Below are positions 15,698-24,376 of a stretch of DNA of 64,000 nucleotides, one piece after another (positions within the stretch are counted from its first letter, which is position 1; each line of letters starts with the position of its first letter). The notes beneath the pieces were generated by a model. That model saw only the letters and a program-made list of their open reading frames with translations. It was not told the origin of the DNA and did no database searches. The stretch lies in assembly GCA_002026015.1 (NCBI GenBank), contig MWOY01000126.1, forward strand, positions 1 to 64,000, in the 5' to 3' direction. The stretch is from Prochlorococcus sp. HOT208_60m_808G21. Lineage in GTDB: Bacteria > Cyanobacteriota > Cyanobacteriia > PCC-6307 > Cyanobiaceae. The position numbers were made by a program, and so were the translations under genes.

Positions 15698-17194
15698 ATG
15701 AAAGAAATAAATATCTTATGGTTTAAGAAAGATTTAAGAGTTTTTGATAACGAAGCTCTCTGTGAGTCTATAAAAGACAATGATATTTTACCTATTTATA
15801 TTATTGAGTTAGATATTTGGAGACAAAATACTCATTCAGATAGACAATGGCAATTTTGCAAAGAAAGTTTAATAGATTTAAGAAATGCACTTGCTGAGAT
15901 TGGACAACCATTAATTATTAGGACTGGGAATGTTATTAATATATTTAATGAAATTAGTTCAAAATTTAAAATCAAAGGTATATATAGCCATCAAGAAACC
16001 GGAGATTGGCTTACTTATAAAAGAGATCAAAAAGTAAGAGAATGGGCTTTAAGCAAAAATATTATTTGGAAGGAATTTCTACAATTTTCAGTTTTTAGAG
16101 GAAATTTAGATAGGAATAATTGGTCTAAAAAGTGGCAAAAAAATTCCGAAAAAAACTTACTTAAAGCTCCATTAAGAATTAATCCTATTAACTTTAATAT
16201 TGGAGAAATACCCTCAGACGAGATTTTTTCCTTTAAAAATGAAAAGTGTCCAGGAAGAATGCAAGGCGGAAGAAAGAAAGGTTTAGAGAGAATGCAATAC
16301 TTCTTTAGTAATAAATTAGATTCTTATTCAAAAGATATATCTAGCCCAGAAAAATCATTTGATAGTTGTACAAGACTATCCCCATATATTTGTTGGGGAT
16401 GCATTTCATTAAAAGAAATTTTTAAAAAGGCAAATATAACAAAAAACAATAATTCTACGATGTTAAAAAGCAGATTAACTTGGCATTGTCATTTTATTCA
16501 GAAACTTGAAAGTGAACCAGAACTAGAGTTTAGGGAATACCATCCTTTTTTTAAAAATATTAGAGAAAAAAATAATGAATTACTTTATTCATGGAGTTCA
16601 GGTAATACGGGCTTTCCTTTTATAGATGCATGTATGCGTTCATTAAATTTCAATGGATGGATTAACTTCAGGATGCGAGCTATGTTAATGTCTTTTGCTA
16701 GCTATAATTTATGGCTACCATGGCAAGATTCAGGTTCTGAATTAGCAAATAAATTTGTAGATTATGAGCCTGGAATACATTGGAACCAATGCCAAATGCA
16801 ATCTGGAACTACGTCAATAAATACGAATAGAATTTATAATCCTATTAAGCAGGGAAAAGATCATGATCCTCAAGGTAAATTTATAAAAAAATGGATACCA
16901 GAATTAAAAGATATATCACTTAATTTCATTCATGAACCATGGCTACTATCTAGATTTAATCAAGAAGAATATGAACAAATTAATTACATAAGACCAATAA
17001 TTGACATTCCAATTAGCACTAAAACTGCAAAGAAGAAAATTCAGGAAATCACTAAAAAGGATGGATATTGGGATATCTCAAAAGAAATTTATTTAAAGCA
17101 TGGCTCTAGAAAAAGGCCTAGAAAAAACATAAATAATAAAAAAAATGTTTCTAAGGAAAAGGAAAAACAATACGAACTGAAATTAGATTTCTAA
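15698..17194 (+). CDS. phr: Photolyase/cryptochrome-family protein
   Basis: The 498-residue protein has the N-terminal Rossmann antenna domain (INILWFKKDLRVFDNEAL). The C-terminal FAD domain includes RLSPYICWGCISLKEI, the SRLTWHCHFIQKLE segment, and GFPFIDACMRSLNFNGWINF. It binds FAD and would repair UV pyrimidine dimers with blue light or act as a cryptochrome. The arrangement resembles the photolyase groups found in marine picocyanobacteria. The C-terminus has a basic tail. Whether it repairs cyclobutane dimers or acts on single strands cannot be read from the motifs alone. Confidence 0.9.
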   Translation: MKEINILWFKKDLRVFDNEALCESIKDNDILPIYIIELDIWRQNTHSDRQWQFCKESLIDLRNALAEIGQPLIIRTGNVINIFNEISSKFKIKGIYSHQETGDWLTYKRDQKVREWALSKNIIWKEFLQFSVFRGNLDRNNWSKKWQKNSEKNLLKAPLRINPINFNIGEIPSDEIFSFKNEKCPGRMQGGRKKGLERMQYFFSNKLDSYSKDISSPEKSFDSCTRLSPYICWGCISLKEIFKKANITKNNNSTMLKSRLTWHCHFIQKLESEPELEFREYHPFFKNIREKNNELLYSWSSGNTGFPFIDACMRSLNFNGWINFRMRAMLMSFASYNLWLPWQDSGSELANKFVDYEPGIHWNQCQMQSGTTSINTNRIYNPIKQGKDHDPQGKFIKKWIPELKDISLNFIHEPWLLSRFNQEEYEQINYIRPIIDIPISTKTAKKKIQEITKKDGYWDISKEIYLKHGSRKRPRKNINNKKNVSKEKEKQYELKLDF

Positions 17195-17319
17195 ATTTAT
17201 TTTCAGAAATTTACAGATTCCTTTTAGCGCCTAGGAAAGTTTTTAAATTTTGAAATTAAATAAATAATTCCACGATGAACTAATGCAAGCTTTAATGTAT
17301 TTATTAGATTTAATTAATC

Positions 17320-17493
17320 ATGTCTGAAAGATTTCAATGGGACGATACCAATAGTTCTGGTATATGGTGGAGTACTAATGTAAGTATTAGAGACGAGTGC
17401 ATTTTGCTCAAAGAAGATACTCAATGCGAAGATTCCGATATCGTCGAACTTCTTAGGAGTATTGCACAAAATATTGAAGATAATGGCCTTTAA
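17320..17493 (+). CDS. 57-residue small acidic protein
   Basis: ATG at 17320 opens MSERFQWDDTNSSGIWWSTN and continues with acidic residues to the end at 17491-17493. Two cysteines (DECILL, TQCEDS) are present. It lies between phr and the convergent proline iminopeptidase gene. It is probably a real small conserved protein. No function is known to me. Confidence 0.6.
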   Translation: MSERFQWDDTNSSGIWWSTNVSIRDECILLKEDTQCEDSDIVELLRSIAQNIEDNGL

Positions 17494-17516
17494 TTTTTAA
17501 AGGAATATTCTCTCTT

Positions 17517-18467
17517 TTAGAGATTTTGAATTCCTTTTACAGCTTTTATTAATTCTTTAGTAATGCCCTTTTCACTCATTGAATGACCAGCATCATTAAC
17601 AATAATTAATTCAGAATTCTTTAATTTCTTATTTAGATCCCAAGCGCTTCTAACAGGACAAACAACGTCATACCTACCTTGAATTATTTTTGTTGGAATC
17701 GACTCTATTGTGTTTATATTTTTCAAAATAAAATCATCTTCTAAGAAAATATTATTAATAAAATAATGACACTCGATCCTTGCAAAGGCATCTGAAAAAG
17801 AATTAACTTCAGACTTATCAAAATCAAATTTTTTATTTATTAAATGACTTGTTGAGAGTTCCCATTTTGTCCAAGCAGCTGCTGCTTTTGATCTAAGATT
17901 CGCATCTGAAGATGTTAGATATTTATAAAAAGAACTTATTAAATCATTTCTTTCTTCTTTTGGTATTACTGAAATATATTCTTCAAATTCATCGGGGAAT
18001 ATCTCACTTGCACCATATTGATAGAACCATAACAATTCAAACTTTCTACATAAAAATATTCCTCGCAAAGTTAAGCTGATAACTCTTGAGGGATTTTTAA
18101 TCGCATATATAAGTGAAAGTGTTGAGCCCCAAGATCCACCAAACAAATGCCAAGTATCTATTTCTAAAAGAATCCTTAATTTCTCAATATCATCAACTAA
18201 ATGATTGGTCGTATTTTCTTTTAATTCGGAGAAAGGAGTTGAAGAACCGCACCCTCTTTGGTCAAATTGAATAATATCGAATTTATCTGGGTCAAAGTAT
18301 CTTCTATATCTTGGTTGACTTCCTCCTCCTGGACCTCCATGAATAACAAGAATTTTTTTGCCATTTGGATTACCAGATCTTTCCCAATAAATAGTATGAA
18401 TATCACTTACTTGTAAAAAACCCTTTTCACGTACTTCTATTTTTGGAAACAAGACTTGATCTTTCAT
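17517..18467 (-). CDS. pip: Proline iminopeptidase (alpha/beta-hydrolase, peptidase S33)
   Basis: The 316-residue cytoplasmic enzyme releases N-terminal proline from peptides. Motifs are HGGPGGGSQPRYR (oxyanion region), FDQRGCGSSTPF, the nucleophile elbow LFGGSWGSTL with the catalytic Ser, the acid in QGRYDVVCP and the His in DAGHSMSE. The length is normal. The gene stands alone and is followed by the convergent small gene at 17320. Confidence 0.95.
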   Translation of the reverse strand: MKDQVLFPKIEVREKGFLQVSDIHTIYWERSGNPNGKKILVIHGGPGGGSQPRYRRYFDPDKFDIIQFDQRGCGSSTPFSELKENTTNHLVDDIEKLRILLEIDTWHLFGGSWGSTLSLIYAIKNPSRVISLTLRGIFLCRKFELLWFYQYGASEIFPDEFEEYISVIPKEERNDLISSFYKYLTSSDANLRSKAAAAWTKWELSTSHLINKKFDFDKSEVNSFSDAFARIECHYFINNIFLEDDFILKNINTIESIPTKIIQGRYDVVCPVRSAWDLNKKLKNSELIIVNDAGHSMSEKGITKELIKAVKGIQNL

Positions 18468-18540
18468 TTTAAATATTTTTAATCACTTTATTAGTCCATA
18501 ATATCCAAAAAGAAGTCTAGTTTAGAAGAAATTTGTTAAA

Positions 18541-18568
18541 AAAAAGGACTGCTTGTACAGTCCTTTTT
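18541..18568. terminator. Bidirectional hairpin terminator
   Basis: AAAAAGGACTG, a 6-nt loop, then CAGTCCTTTTT. The T run follows the hairpin on both strands. It sits 74 bp upstream of the pip start, so it probably ends transcription from the non-coding region to its right or insulates it. Confidence 0.65.
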
Positions 18569-18599
18569 AATATTTGATTTCCTTCTTACAGGATATAAA

Positions 18600-18900
18600 A
18601 TTACATATTTTAAAGTCTATTTACTCATAAACCTAGAATACGTGAATTCGGGGATTTCTCTCGATAATTTCAGTCCCTATTGTCGCTAGTAATTATAAAG
18701 CGAAGTCTTATCAGACTAATTGATTGAACTTTAATTTTCGAATAATCCCATTCTCAGGAATACGCTTCCTATATTTTGGAATTTGCTAAATTTCAGGCGG
18801 ACTATCAATCATTTAGATTGCCTCCGAACTCAACATTTATAAATTACTCCTTTTTATATTTTCAGTAAATCCGTAAATATGCTGATTTACTTTTTTCCTA
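18600..18900. ncRNA. Candidate structured RNA in a 500-bp gene-free gap
   Basis: The gap from 18468 to 18972 has no frame with coding character, but its GC content is higher than in neighbouring spacers and it holds several short perfect hairpins. These are CGCT/AGCG at about 18684-18703, AGTCT-TATC-AGACT near 18705-18718, AGGAA-TACGC-TTCCT near 18757-18771, and CAATC-ATTTA-GATTG near 18806-18820. It ends beside a terminator. None of the standard RNAs (tmRNA, RNase P, SRP or a Yfr1 core) can be recognised. It may be an undescribed RNA or the remains of a gene. Confidence 0.3.
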
Positions 18901-18972
18901 ATTTGTAAGAGGATTTTAATGATCCTTTGTTTTTTATAGATAAATATAAAATTAAAGTCTATAATCCCTTAT

Positions 18973-19155
18973 TTATACAGATTCATAGAGCAAAATAGAT
19001 TCAATTATTCTTTTATCACTATCAGAAAGTTTATAGTCTTCTAATTTCCACTGAACAAATTTTACACACTCATCAATAGAAGGATTCTTATCCCGGCACT
19101 TACGCCACTCTCTAATCCAATCTGCCAAGGCAAAAGTTATTTTTGTAGTAAGCAT
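18973..19155 (-). CDS. 60-residue small protein
   Basis: Starting at ATG 19155 (a TTG nine bases further upstream is in frame but would overlap the preceding gene), the protein reads MLTTKITFALADWIREWRKC, with CRDKNPSIDECVKF and a helical tail. Two or three cysteines and an amphipathic helix are seen. It lies 2 bp after the stop of the next small gene on the same strand, so the two are an operon. No function is recognised. Confidence 0.6.
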   Translation of the reverse strand: MLTTKITFALADWIREWRKCRDKNPSIDECVKFVQWKLEDYKLSDSDKRIIESILLYESV

Positions 19156-19157
19156 AT

Positions 19158-19298
19158 TTACCAATCAGGGTAATTAAAATCTCCTCCAATAGGTTCTTCA
19201 TAAAATTCCCCTTCTTTTATACCTTTATCATATTTTTCAATTATCTTTTTATAAGAAGCTATTGAGGGAACTAAATCTCCTATATATATGGGTTCCAT
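19158..19298 (-). CDS. 46-residue small protein
   Basis: The protein starts MEPIYIGDLVPSIASYKKII and ends with EEPIGGDFNYPDW. The aromatic acidic tail and close spacing (2 bp) to the downstream 60-residue gene support a real two-gene unit. It is probably soluble. No function is recognised. Confidence 0.55.
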   Translation of the reverse strand: MEPIYIGDLVPSIASYKKIIEKYDKGIKEGEFYEEPIGGDFNYPDW

Positions 19299-19372
19299 TG
19301 TAATTGTTATAATAGTTTCAATTATTTATTATTTTATATAAGAATTTAATAAAAAGATTATTAAATTGCATT

Positions 19373-19468
19373 ATGGATTTCATCAAAAAGAACAAAATAT
19401 TAACACTAATGGCTGTAATTGCAGTTTTATCATTTGCATTAGAAAAAGTAGGCATAATACACCCTTAA
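19373..19468 (+). CDS. 31-residue single-TM microprotein (candidate)
   Basis: The peptide has a basic start (MDFIKKNKIL) and one hydrophobic helix (TLMAVIAVLSFALEKVGII). The charge pattern fits the positive-inside rule. It lies in the intergenic region divergent from the 19158 gene. No family is recognised. Confidence 0.45.
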   Translation: MDFIKKNKILTLMAVIAVLSFALEKVGIIHP

Positions 19469-19496
19469 ATTAATTAAGTTTATTTGTAAATACTTC

Positions 19497-19586
19497 CTAA
19501 TGAAATAAGTAAACCGATACTATTACTGCAAAAATAAGCAATGGAGATAATAATGTAAAAACTAAAGTTGAAAGATTAATCAGCAT
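19497..19586 (-). CDS. 29-residue hydrophobic microprotein (candidate)
   Basis: ATG at 19586 gives MLINLSTLVFTLLSPLLIFA and a further short hydrophobic stretch ending FH. The peptide is almost entirely membrane helix, like the smallest photosystem or cytochrome subunits. It does not match any I can recall. The call rests on composition only. Confidence 0.35.
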   Translation of the reverse strand: MLINLSTLVFTLLSPLLIFAVIVSVYLFH

Positions 19587-19675
19587 AAATTTTAAATAAA
19601 TACACAAATTTAATAAACATCACTTTTAAGCATTTGCAATAAGTAAAATTTAAATTATTACGATATAAAAAAAAT

Positions 19676-19873
19676 TTGAATAAAGAAAGATATAAAGAAG
19701 AATATGAAGAGGGCTCAGACTTACTATGGCCTAGTGATAAAGAAGATAAAATAACTCGGCAATTTTATAAAGATTTATCTAATCTTTCAAAAAACATAAA
19801 TTATAGTAAAAAGAAAAAGCTAAAGATTTTTGAACAAGTAGTTAGAATAATAAAAGGCAAAGGCTGGGATTAA
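19676..19873 (+). CDS. Small charged protein upstream of the CPBP gene
   Basis: The 65-residue protein begins at TTG (MNKERYKEEYEEGSDLLWPS) and ends KGKGWD, with a Lys-rich centre (YSKKKKLKIFEQVV). It is soluble and lies 17 bp before the CPBP protease gene in the same direction, so the two are probably co-transcribed. No ATG is available in frame. No family is recognised. Confidence 0.6.
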   Translation: MNKERYKEEYEEGSDLLWPSDKEDKITRQFYKDLSNLSKNINYSKKKKLKIFEQVVRIIKGKGWD

Positions 19874-19890
19874 TTAATATTCAAACTAAA

Positions 19891-20751
19891 ATGAAAAATT
19901 TAATGATACTAATTAGAAGTTTTTTTCTTTTAAGACCAAGATTTTTATCCACTATATTTTTTATTCCTATTCTTTATGGTATTGGCTGGGCTTTATCTCA
20001 GCCACTTTTATTGTTTAATTTTGAAAAAGATAATTTATCCTTAATTGGAACTATTATTACTTTCTTACTTTTTATCTTTTTACTCCCATATTGGTTTCAT
20101 ATCAAACGAAATAAATCAAGTGCTTGGAAAATTATTGGGATAACAAAAGACAAATTCTTGAAAAACTTTTTCCATTTTTCTCAAGGTATTTTATTTGCTT
20201 TGGTTTTAATAATTCTAATTCTGGTACCACTATTGCAAAAAAATTATATTTCTTGGATAGGTGAATTCTCTCCAATAATATTGTTAAATTCTATTTTACT
20301 GGGATTAGGTGTTGGATTCGCAGAGGAAATAATTTTTAGAGGCTGGTTACTAGAAGAATTAAAATTTGAATATGGTACAAAAATATCAATAGCTTTACAA
20401 GCTATAATTTTTAGCTTTGTACATAATTTATCAAATGAGCTCTTTTGGAACATAGTAGGATTACGATTGGGATTAATTTTACTTGGGATATTTCTATCAA
20501 TAGTAAAAATTAGAGATAAAGGTTCTTTATGGAATTGCATAGGAATTCATGGAGGACTAGTGGGTATTTGGTTTTTATTAAATAACGGATTAATAGAATT
20601 CAAAGAAAATACACCTTCTTTTTTAGCAGGGCCTTTTACACAAAATATTCCAAACCCAATCGGAAGCTTTAGTGCAATTTTAATATTACTTTTATTATGT
20701 ATTTTTTATACCGTACAATCAAAAAAGATTTTTACTAAACGTATTAATTAG
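19891..20751 (+). CDS. CPBP-family intramembrane metalloprotease
   Basis: The 286-residue polytopic membrane protein carries the CPBP/Abi signature: EEIIFRGWLLEEL in a membrane helix, FSFVHN with its His, and a late HGGLVGIWF. These EExxxR and two His motifs bind zinc in the Rce1-type fold. Roles in the family include CAAX-type processing and bacteriocin immunity, and cannot be chosen here. About seven hydrophobic helices are visible. The small 19676 gene precedes it closely. Confidence 0.85.
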   Translation: MKNLMILIRSFFLLRPRFLSTIFFIPILYGIGWALSQPLLLFNFEKDNLSLIGTIITFLLFIFLLPYWFHIKRNKSSAWKIIGITKDKFLKNFFHFSQGILFALVLIILILVPLLQKNYISWIGEFSPIILLNSILLGLGVGFAEEIIFRGWLLEELKFEYGTKISIALQAIIFSFVHNLSNELFWNIVGLRLGLILLGIFLSIVKIRDKGSLWNCIGIHGGLVGIWFLLNNGLIEFKENTPSFLAGPFTQNIPNPIGSFSAILILLLLCIFYTVQSKKIFTKRIN

Positions 20752-20813
20752 ATATAAATACCGATTGATTTTTGATTAGTATTTGTCAGATTAAAATAAA
20801 GCTTAATATTCAT

Positions 20814-20978
20814 ATGAACTTTGATGCAGGAATAAGATTTATTGTGTTTTTAATATTTTTTGGAGTTACAAACTATCTAATGATGTTGAGAAGATATGAA
20901 AACGACATCAAAAAAAAGAAATATTTGCAACAGGAAAAAATTTCCAAGTTATACCCTAAAGGTTCATTTATTTTCTGA
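20814..20978 (+). CDS. 54-residue single-TM protein
   Basis: The ATG at 20814 gives MNFDAGIRFIVFLIFFGVTN and a basic tail (DIKKKKYLQQEK). A TTG start at 20772 is in frame, but the ATG directly before the hydrophobic helix is more likely. It is a small membrane protein with a cytoplasmic basic domain. No family is recognised. Confidence 0.6.
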   Translation: MNFDAGIRFIVFLIFFGVTNYLMMLRRYENDIKKKKYLQQEKISKLYPKGSFIF

Positions 20979-21007
20979 AATTAAAAAAGGTTTTTTGTAG
21001 AATTTGC

Positions 21008-21256
21008 TCACCATTTTTTATTAGTTTTTTGCCAACCTTCATTTAACAATTTTTGCCATAATAATCTTGCTTCTTCAATAACAATTTTTTTTCTAGTTTT
21101 CATTAATGGAGGATTTTCACCATGAATTCCCATAATAATTCCTTCTTCAATAAACATATAATCAATAGATTTATCAGAATTATCTCTATCTTTGTAGAAA
21201 CGCATCACCCCTACAAAATTAGAGTCAATTAACCAGAAATCATTAGATGTATTCAA
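21008..21256 (-). CDS. DUF1651-like small protein
   Basis: The 82-residue protein contains FWLIDSNFVGVMRFYKDRD, EGIIMGIHGENPP, RKKIVIEEARLLWQKLLNEG and a C-terminal GWQKT. This order (opening WLIDS, then a Gly-Ile-His turn and a helical EEARxLW end) is typical of the DUF1651 proteins of marine Synechococcus and Prochlorococcus. Function is unknown. Confidence 0.65.
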   Translation of the reverse strand: MNTSNDFWLIDSNFVGVMRFYKDRDNSDKSIDYMFIEEGIIMGIHGENPPLMKTRKKIVIEEARLLWQKLLNEGWQKTNKKW

Positions 21257-21328
21257 AAATCCAAAATTAAATTAAATTTATAATATGCTTTCATTTAAAT
21301 TTGCGAGGGAAATATTTATTTAGTTTAT

Positions 21329-21757
21329 TCAAATTTGATATGTTTTTTCTTTTTGTCTACTTTTTTTCAATTCGCCACGTTTTTTCTTAACCTCAACTCT
21401 TTTCTTTTGTGATGCTTTAGTGGGTTGTGTATATTTTCTTAATTTAAAAGGTTTATTTAAAGCATTTTTTATTATTGAACTAAATTTCATTAAAGCTAGC
21501 TGCCTATTTAATAATTGATTTCTGTGTTCTTGAACCGCTAAACGTAAGCTATTATTCACTAATTTATTTTTCAAGTTTATCTTAAGAATTTCTTTCTGAT
21601 AATCATTTAATACTTTGGAATCTTCTAAATTAAAAATAATCTCTACTCTGCTTTCAATTTTATTTACATTTTGTCCTCCAGGACCGGAGGATCTGGAAAA
21701 TCGCCACTTAATTTCGTTGGATGGGATTACTAATTTTTTAGTAATTTTTAAATCCAT
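21329..21757 (-). CDS. arfB: ArfB-type peptidyl-tRNA hydrolase (release-factor-like)
   Basis: The 142-residue protein is a short class-I release-factor relative that rescues stalled ribosomes by hydrolysing peptidyl-tRNA. The catalytic GGQ (residues 27-29) is in SRSSGPGGQNVNKIESRVEI. The C-terminal tail is very basic (KKRVEVKKKRGELKKSRQKE), as needed for insertion into the ribosomal mRNA channel. It lacks the stop-codon recognition domain. The length is normal. Confidence 0.9.
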   Translation of the reverse strand: MDLKITKKLVIPSNEIKWRFSRSSGPGGQNVNKIESRVEIIFNLEDSKVLNDYQKEILKINLKNKLVNNSLRLAVQEHRNQLLNRQLALMKFSSIIKNALNKPFKLRKYTQPTKASQKKRVEVKKKRGELKKSRQKEKTYQI

Positions 21758-21823
21758 TTTTAGTTCTTTTTGATTCAGATCTTTAGAATCATCTCCTTAA
21801 TACTTTAAAACATACCTTAAAAT

Positions 21824-22198
21824 TTGATCGGTAAATACTGGGCGGTTAAGTTAGGTAAACCGAAATTCGGTGTATTTGCCGTATCAATATCTTCGGTATT
21901 TATCCTTTCATATTTCAAAGAATTATCAGATATTGAATTTGTACTAATTCAAAGGTCACTTATGTATTCAATGTTTGATCTTCTTTTTGAAACACCTTCA
22001 TATCGCCCTGTATATGTTATTTCCGATAGTGAAATGAAGGAGTTAAAGAAAAACCAACATCAAGAAGAGCTTGATGAAATTACAACACAAAAAGTAAGAC
22101 TTGAAGATGCTTTTAAAGCTCAACTAAAACATCTTGAAGAGAGAGAAAAAGAAGTAAAAAAAGAACTTAAAGTACTCTCAGCCTCAAAAGATAAATAA
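21824..22198 (+). CDS. Membrane-anchored protein with coiled coil
   Basis: The 124-residue protein starts at TTG (MIGKYWAVKLGKPKFGVFAV), with a hydrophobic segment near residues 15-32 and a charged coiled-coil tail (KVRLEDAFKAQLKHLEEREK). A hairpin terminator follows. It is probably anchored in a membrane with a cytoplasmic helix. No ATG is in frame until later (after position 21960), so TTG is used. No function is recognised. Confidence 0.62.
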   Translation: MIGKYWAVKLGKPKFGVFAVSISSVFILSYFKELSDIEFVLIQRSLMYSMFDLLFETPSYRPVYVISDSEMKELKKNQHQEELDEITTQKVRLEDAFKAQLKHLEEREKEVKKELKVLSASKDK

Positions 22199-22225
22199 TT
22201 TATTTTTAGAGAAATTACTTTTTCC

Positions 22226-22252
22226 AAAGACGGTTAAAAACCGTCTTTTTTA
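22226..22252 (+). terminator. Rho-independent terminator
   Basis: AAAGACGGTT, a 3-nt loop, and AACCGTCTTT followed by more T, 27 bp after the stop of the 21824 gene. The stem is perfect. Confidence 0.85.
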
Positions 22253-22317
22253 ATTCTTATAGTTTTAAGGGATATATTAAATCCACAGATTTTAAAAATA
22301 TTTTCCATAATAAAAAA

Positions 22318-22422
22318 ATGAACAACAATAAAGAAAGAATAAGAATGTTCTTACCCTTTAGTTGGGTAATCTGTGCAGTAATATCTTTTGCTTATATAAA
22401 TTCGCATTTAATAAATACCTAA
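22318..22422 (+). CDS. 34-residue single-TM protein (candidate)
   Basis: The peptide has a polar basic start (MNNNKERIRM) and one hydrophobic helix (FLPFSWVICAVISFAYINSH). It stops 5 bp before the 22428 gene begins in the same direction, suggesting one transcript. Confidence 0.45.
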   Translation: MNNNKERIRMFLPFSWVICAVISFAYINSHLINT

Positions 22423-22427
22423 TATAA

Positions 22428-22772
22428 ATGTCTTATCCCTCAAGAGATGAAATACTTGCATCTTCAAAAGGGTGGGTAGCATCTTTTTTAAATTTTCTTC
22501 CTGGTTTAGGATCGGGTTACTTATATCAAAGAAGATGGAAACCCTATTTTCTTACCCTCACTGCTAGTACTGCTTGGTTCGCTTTAGGTATTTTTTTACA
22601 AGGTGATTCAGAGCCTTCTCAAAATGAACAAATAATTGGAATTTCTGGTCTTTTTTTCATATCAATAGTTACAGTTATAGAAGCCAACTTGGCTTTCAAA
22701 AAAGCAAGTAATAAAACAAAAGCTGAAAAAGAGAAAATAATATCCACTACCAAAAAAGGATGGTTTAAATAA
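22428..22772 (+). CDS. Conserved cyanobacterial membrane protein
   Basis: The 114-residue protein has a short N-terminal amphipathic start and about three hydrophobic segments. One is near residues 16-33 (WVASFLNFLPGLGSGYLYQ), one at 39-56 and one at 68-86, and a Lys-rich tail follows. The Gly-rich first segment and small size are reminiscent of TM2-type proteins. I do not assign a function. Confidence 0.7.
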   Translation: MSYPSRDEILASSKGWVASFLNFLPGLGSGYLYQRRWKPYFLTLTASTAWFALGIFLQGDSEPSQNEQIIGISGLFFISIVTVIEANLAFKKASNKTKAEKEKIISTTKKGWFK

Positions 22773-22871
22773 TTCAAAAAAATAGATCTAAAAAATATTT
22801 TATTAGTTCTAAGTTTTTTAATTTAAGTAAAAAATTCCCATATATAATTTTTAAGATAATTTAAAATTTTT

Positions 22872-23144
22872 TTAGTTATAAAAAAATAAAATTTCCTTTT
22901 CTTTGAGACCTTCCCACCCCGAGTCTATTAATAATTGATTCAATGTTTCTTTATCAAAATGCTTAGAACCCGTTTTGACGCATCTATTTCTCATTGATTT
23001 TTTAACACCACTTCTTTGTCTTTTATTCTCCTCATCCATAATTCTGTTGTATAGATCTAGCATTTTTTGAGGGATTGGAGTACCGTCAAGATCCACTCCA
23101 TTTTGAATAGCAAGATCAACAGCCTGCATTCCCATTTTCTCCAT
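22872..23144 (-). CDS. Conserved hypothetical protein
   Basis: The 90-residue soluble protein has MQAVDLAIQNGVDLDGTPIP, a basic centre (KRQRSGVKKSMRNRC) and a helical tail. No signal or membrane segment is seen, and no family is recognised. The gene stands alone. Confidence 0.68.
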   Translation of the reverse strand: MEKMGMQAVDLAIQNGVDLDGTPIPQKMLDLYNRIMDEENKRQRSGVKKSMRNRCVKTGSKHFDKETLNQLLIDSGWEGLKEKEILFFYN

Positions 23145-23210
23145 ATATTAAAAAAAGCTGAAACTATAATAAAACAAAACTTATTAATCTAAAATTCTTT
23201 GAATAATAAT

Positions 23211-23660
23211 TTATTGATTTTGAATTTCCTTAAGTACTCTAATAGCCTCTTTAATATGTTCAGGACCATTCAATAAATCTCTAAAAATATGCCTAACTGT
23301 TCCTTTGCGATCAATAACGTAAGTTACCCTACCATCCATGAAACCTAATACTTTAGGAACTTTAAAAGTTTTCCTTAGAGAGTCATTCGTATCACAAAGT
23401 AGTGGATATTGTAATTTATTTTTATTAGCAAATGCCAAATGACTTGAGGTACTTCCATTACTTACTCCCCAAACTTGTGCTCCTAATACTTTAAATAAGT
23501 CATATTTATCTCTAAATCCGCAAACTTCTATAGTGCAACCAGGAGTATCATCTTTTGGATAAAAAAACAAAACAAGGGGGGTTTTTAAACCCTTATTTGA
23601 TCTTTTAACTCCATTTTGATCCAGTAAAGAAAATTCTGGAATTTTATCTCCAACCTGCAC
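23211..23660 (-). CDS. bcp: Peroxiredoxin Q (BCP)
   Basis: The 149-residue thiol peroxidase reduces hydroperoxides using thioredoxin. The active-site stretch FFYPKDDTPGCTIEVCGFRD carries the peroxidatic C42 and a resolving C47 five residues later, the PrxQ pattern. The C-terminus with KGTVRHIFRD fits. It is probably cytoplasmic and protects against photo-oxidative stress. Monocistronic. Confidence 0.95.
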   Translation of the reverse strand: MQVGDKIPEFSLLDQNGVKRSNKGLKTPLVLFFYPKDDTPGCTIEVCGFRDKYDLFKVLGAQVWGVSNGSTSSHLAFANKNKLQYPLLCDTNDSLRKTFKVPKVLGFMDGRVTYVIDRKGTVRHIFRDLLNGPEHIKEAIRVLKEIQNQ

Positions 23661-23824
23661 AATGATTCTTATAAAATCCCATATTAGAGGTTAATATGTT
23701 TTTATTGTGGCCTTAAAGTAAATAAATGATATTAAAGTCAGTTTTTTTGTTTTATAAGATACTAAAAAATTATTGAAATAAACTAGGGTGGATTTAACTA
23801 TGGTAAATTTATTAATTCAATAAT

Positions 23825-23959
23825 ATGGAATTAATAATTTATATTTTTTTATTTCTAATTCTTTTTTTGGGAGTTATTTTTAACTTAAAAATAACTAATT
23901 TTAAAAAAATTAAAGAAATACGAAACAAAGCCAAAGATTATTCAAAAAAGAATAATTAA
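23825..23959 (+). CDS. 44-residue single-TM protein
   Basis: The protein is MELIIYIFLFLILFLGVIFN with a basic tail (KITNFKKIKEIRNKAKDYSK), so one membrane helix and a cytoplasmic tail. No SD-like site is obvious. It lies before a convergent secreted-protein gene. No family is recognised. Confidence 0.5.
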   Translation: MELIIYIFLFLILFLGVIFNLKITNFKKIKEIRNKAKDYSKKNN

Positions 23960-23975
23960 TTAAGTATTGCTAAGA

Positions 23976-24215
23976 TTAAAATTCAATTTTTTCATTTGGA
24001 GTAAATACTGAGCAATATTTTTTTACAAGGTCCTTTGGCTGAATAGTGGAAGGATTCGTTAATTTTAATTTTAGTTTTTCTATAGCCTCATTAGCATTAA
24101 TCTCACCGAGTCGATATCTTGCACACGTATCCAATACTTTAAACATTTTTGTGGTAACGGCTTCAGCTGGATAAATTAGAAAGAATAGATAAAAAACAAC
24201 AAATAAGTACTTCAT
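23976..24215 (-). CDS. Small secreted protein
   Basis: The 79-residue protein has a signal peptide (MKYLFVVFYLFFLIYPAEAV, cleavage after AEA). Its mature part has two cysteines (DTCARYRLGEI and KKYCSVF) about 36 residues apart. The layout is like the small secreted protein at 59787, although I see little direct identity. It is probably periplasmic. Confidence 0.66.
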   Translation of the reverse strand: MKYLFVVFYLFFLIYPAEAVTTKMFKVLDTCARYRLGEINANEAIEKLKLKLTNPSTIQPKDLVKKYCSVFTPNEKIEF

Positions 24216-24376
24216 TTTTTTAAGAAGGTAGATATTTAGCGAATAGTTTCAATAATTTAGAAAAGATTAAAATCTAATAGAATAATCCATTATTGATTGA
24301 ATGTAGGATTTCTATAAAATAATAATAAAAGAAATTAAGATAAAATAAGTGATAGTAATAAATTATCTCGGTGAAA

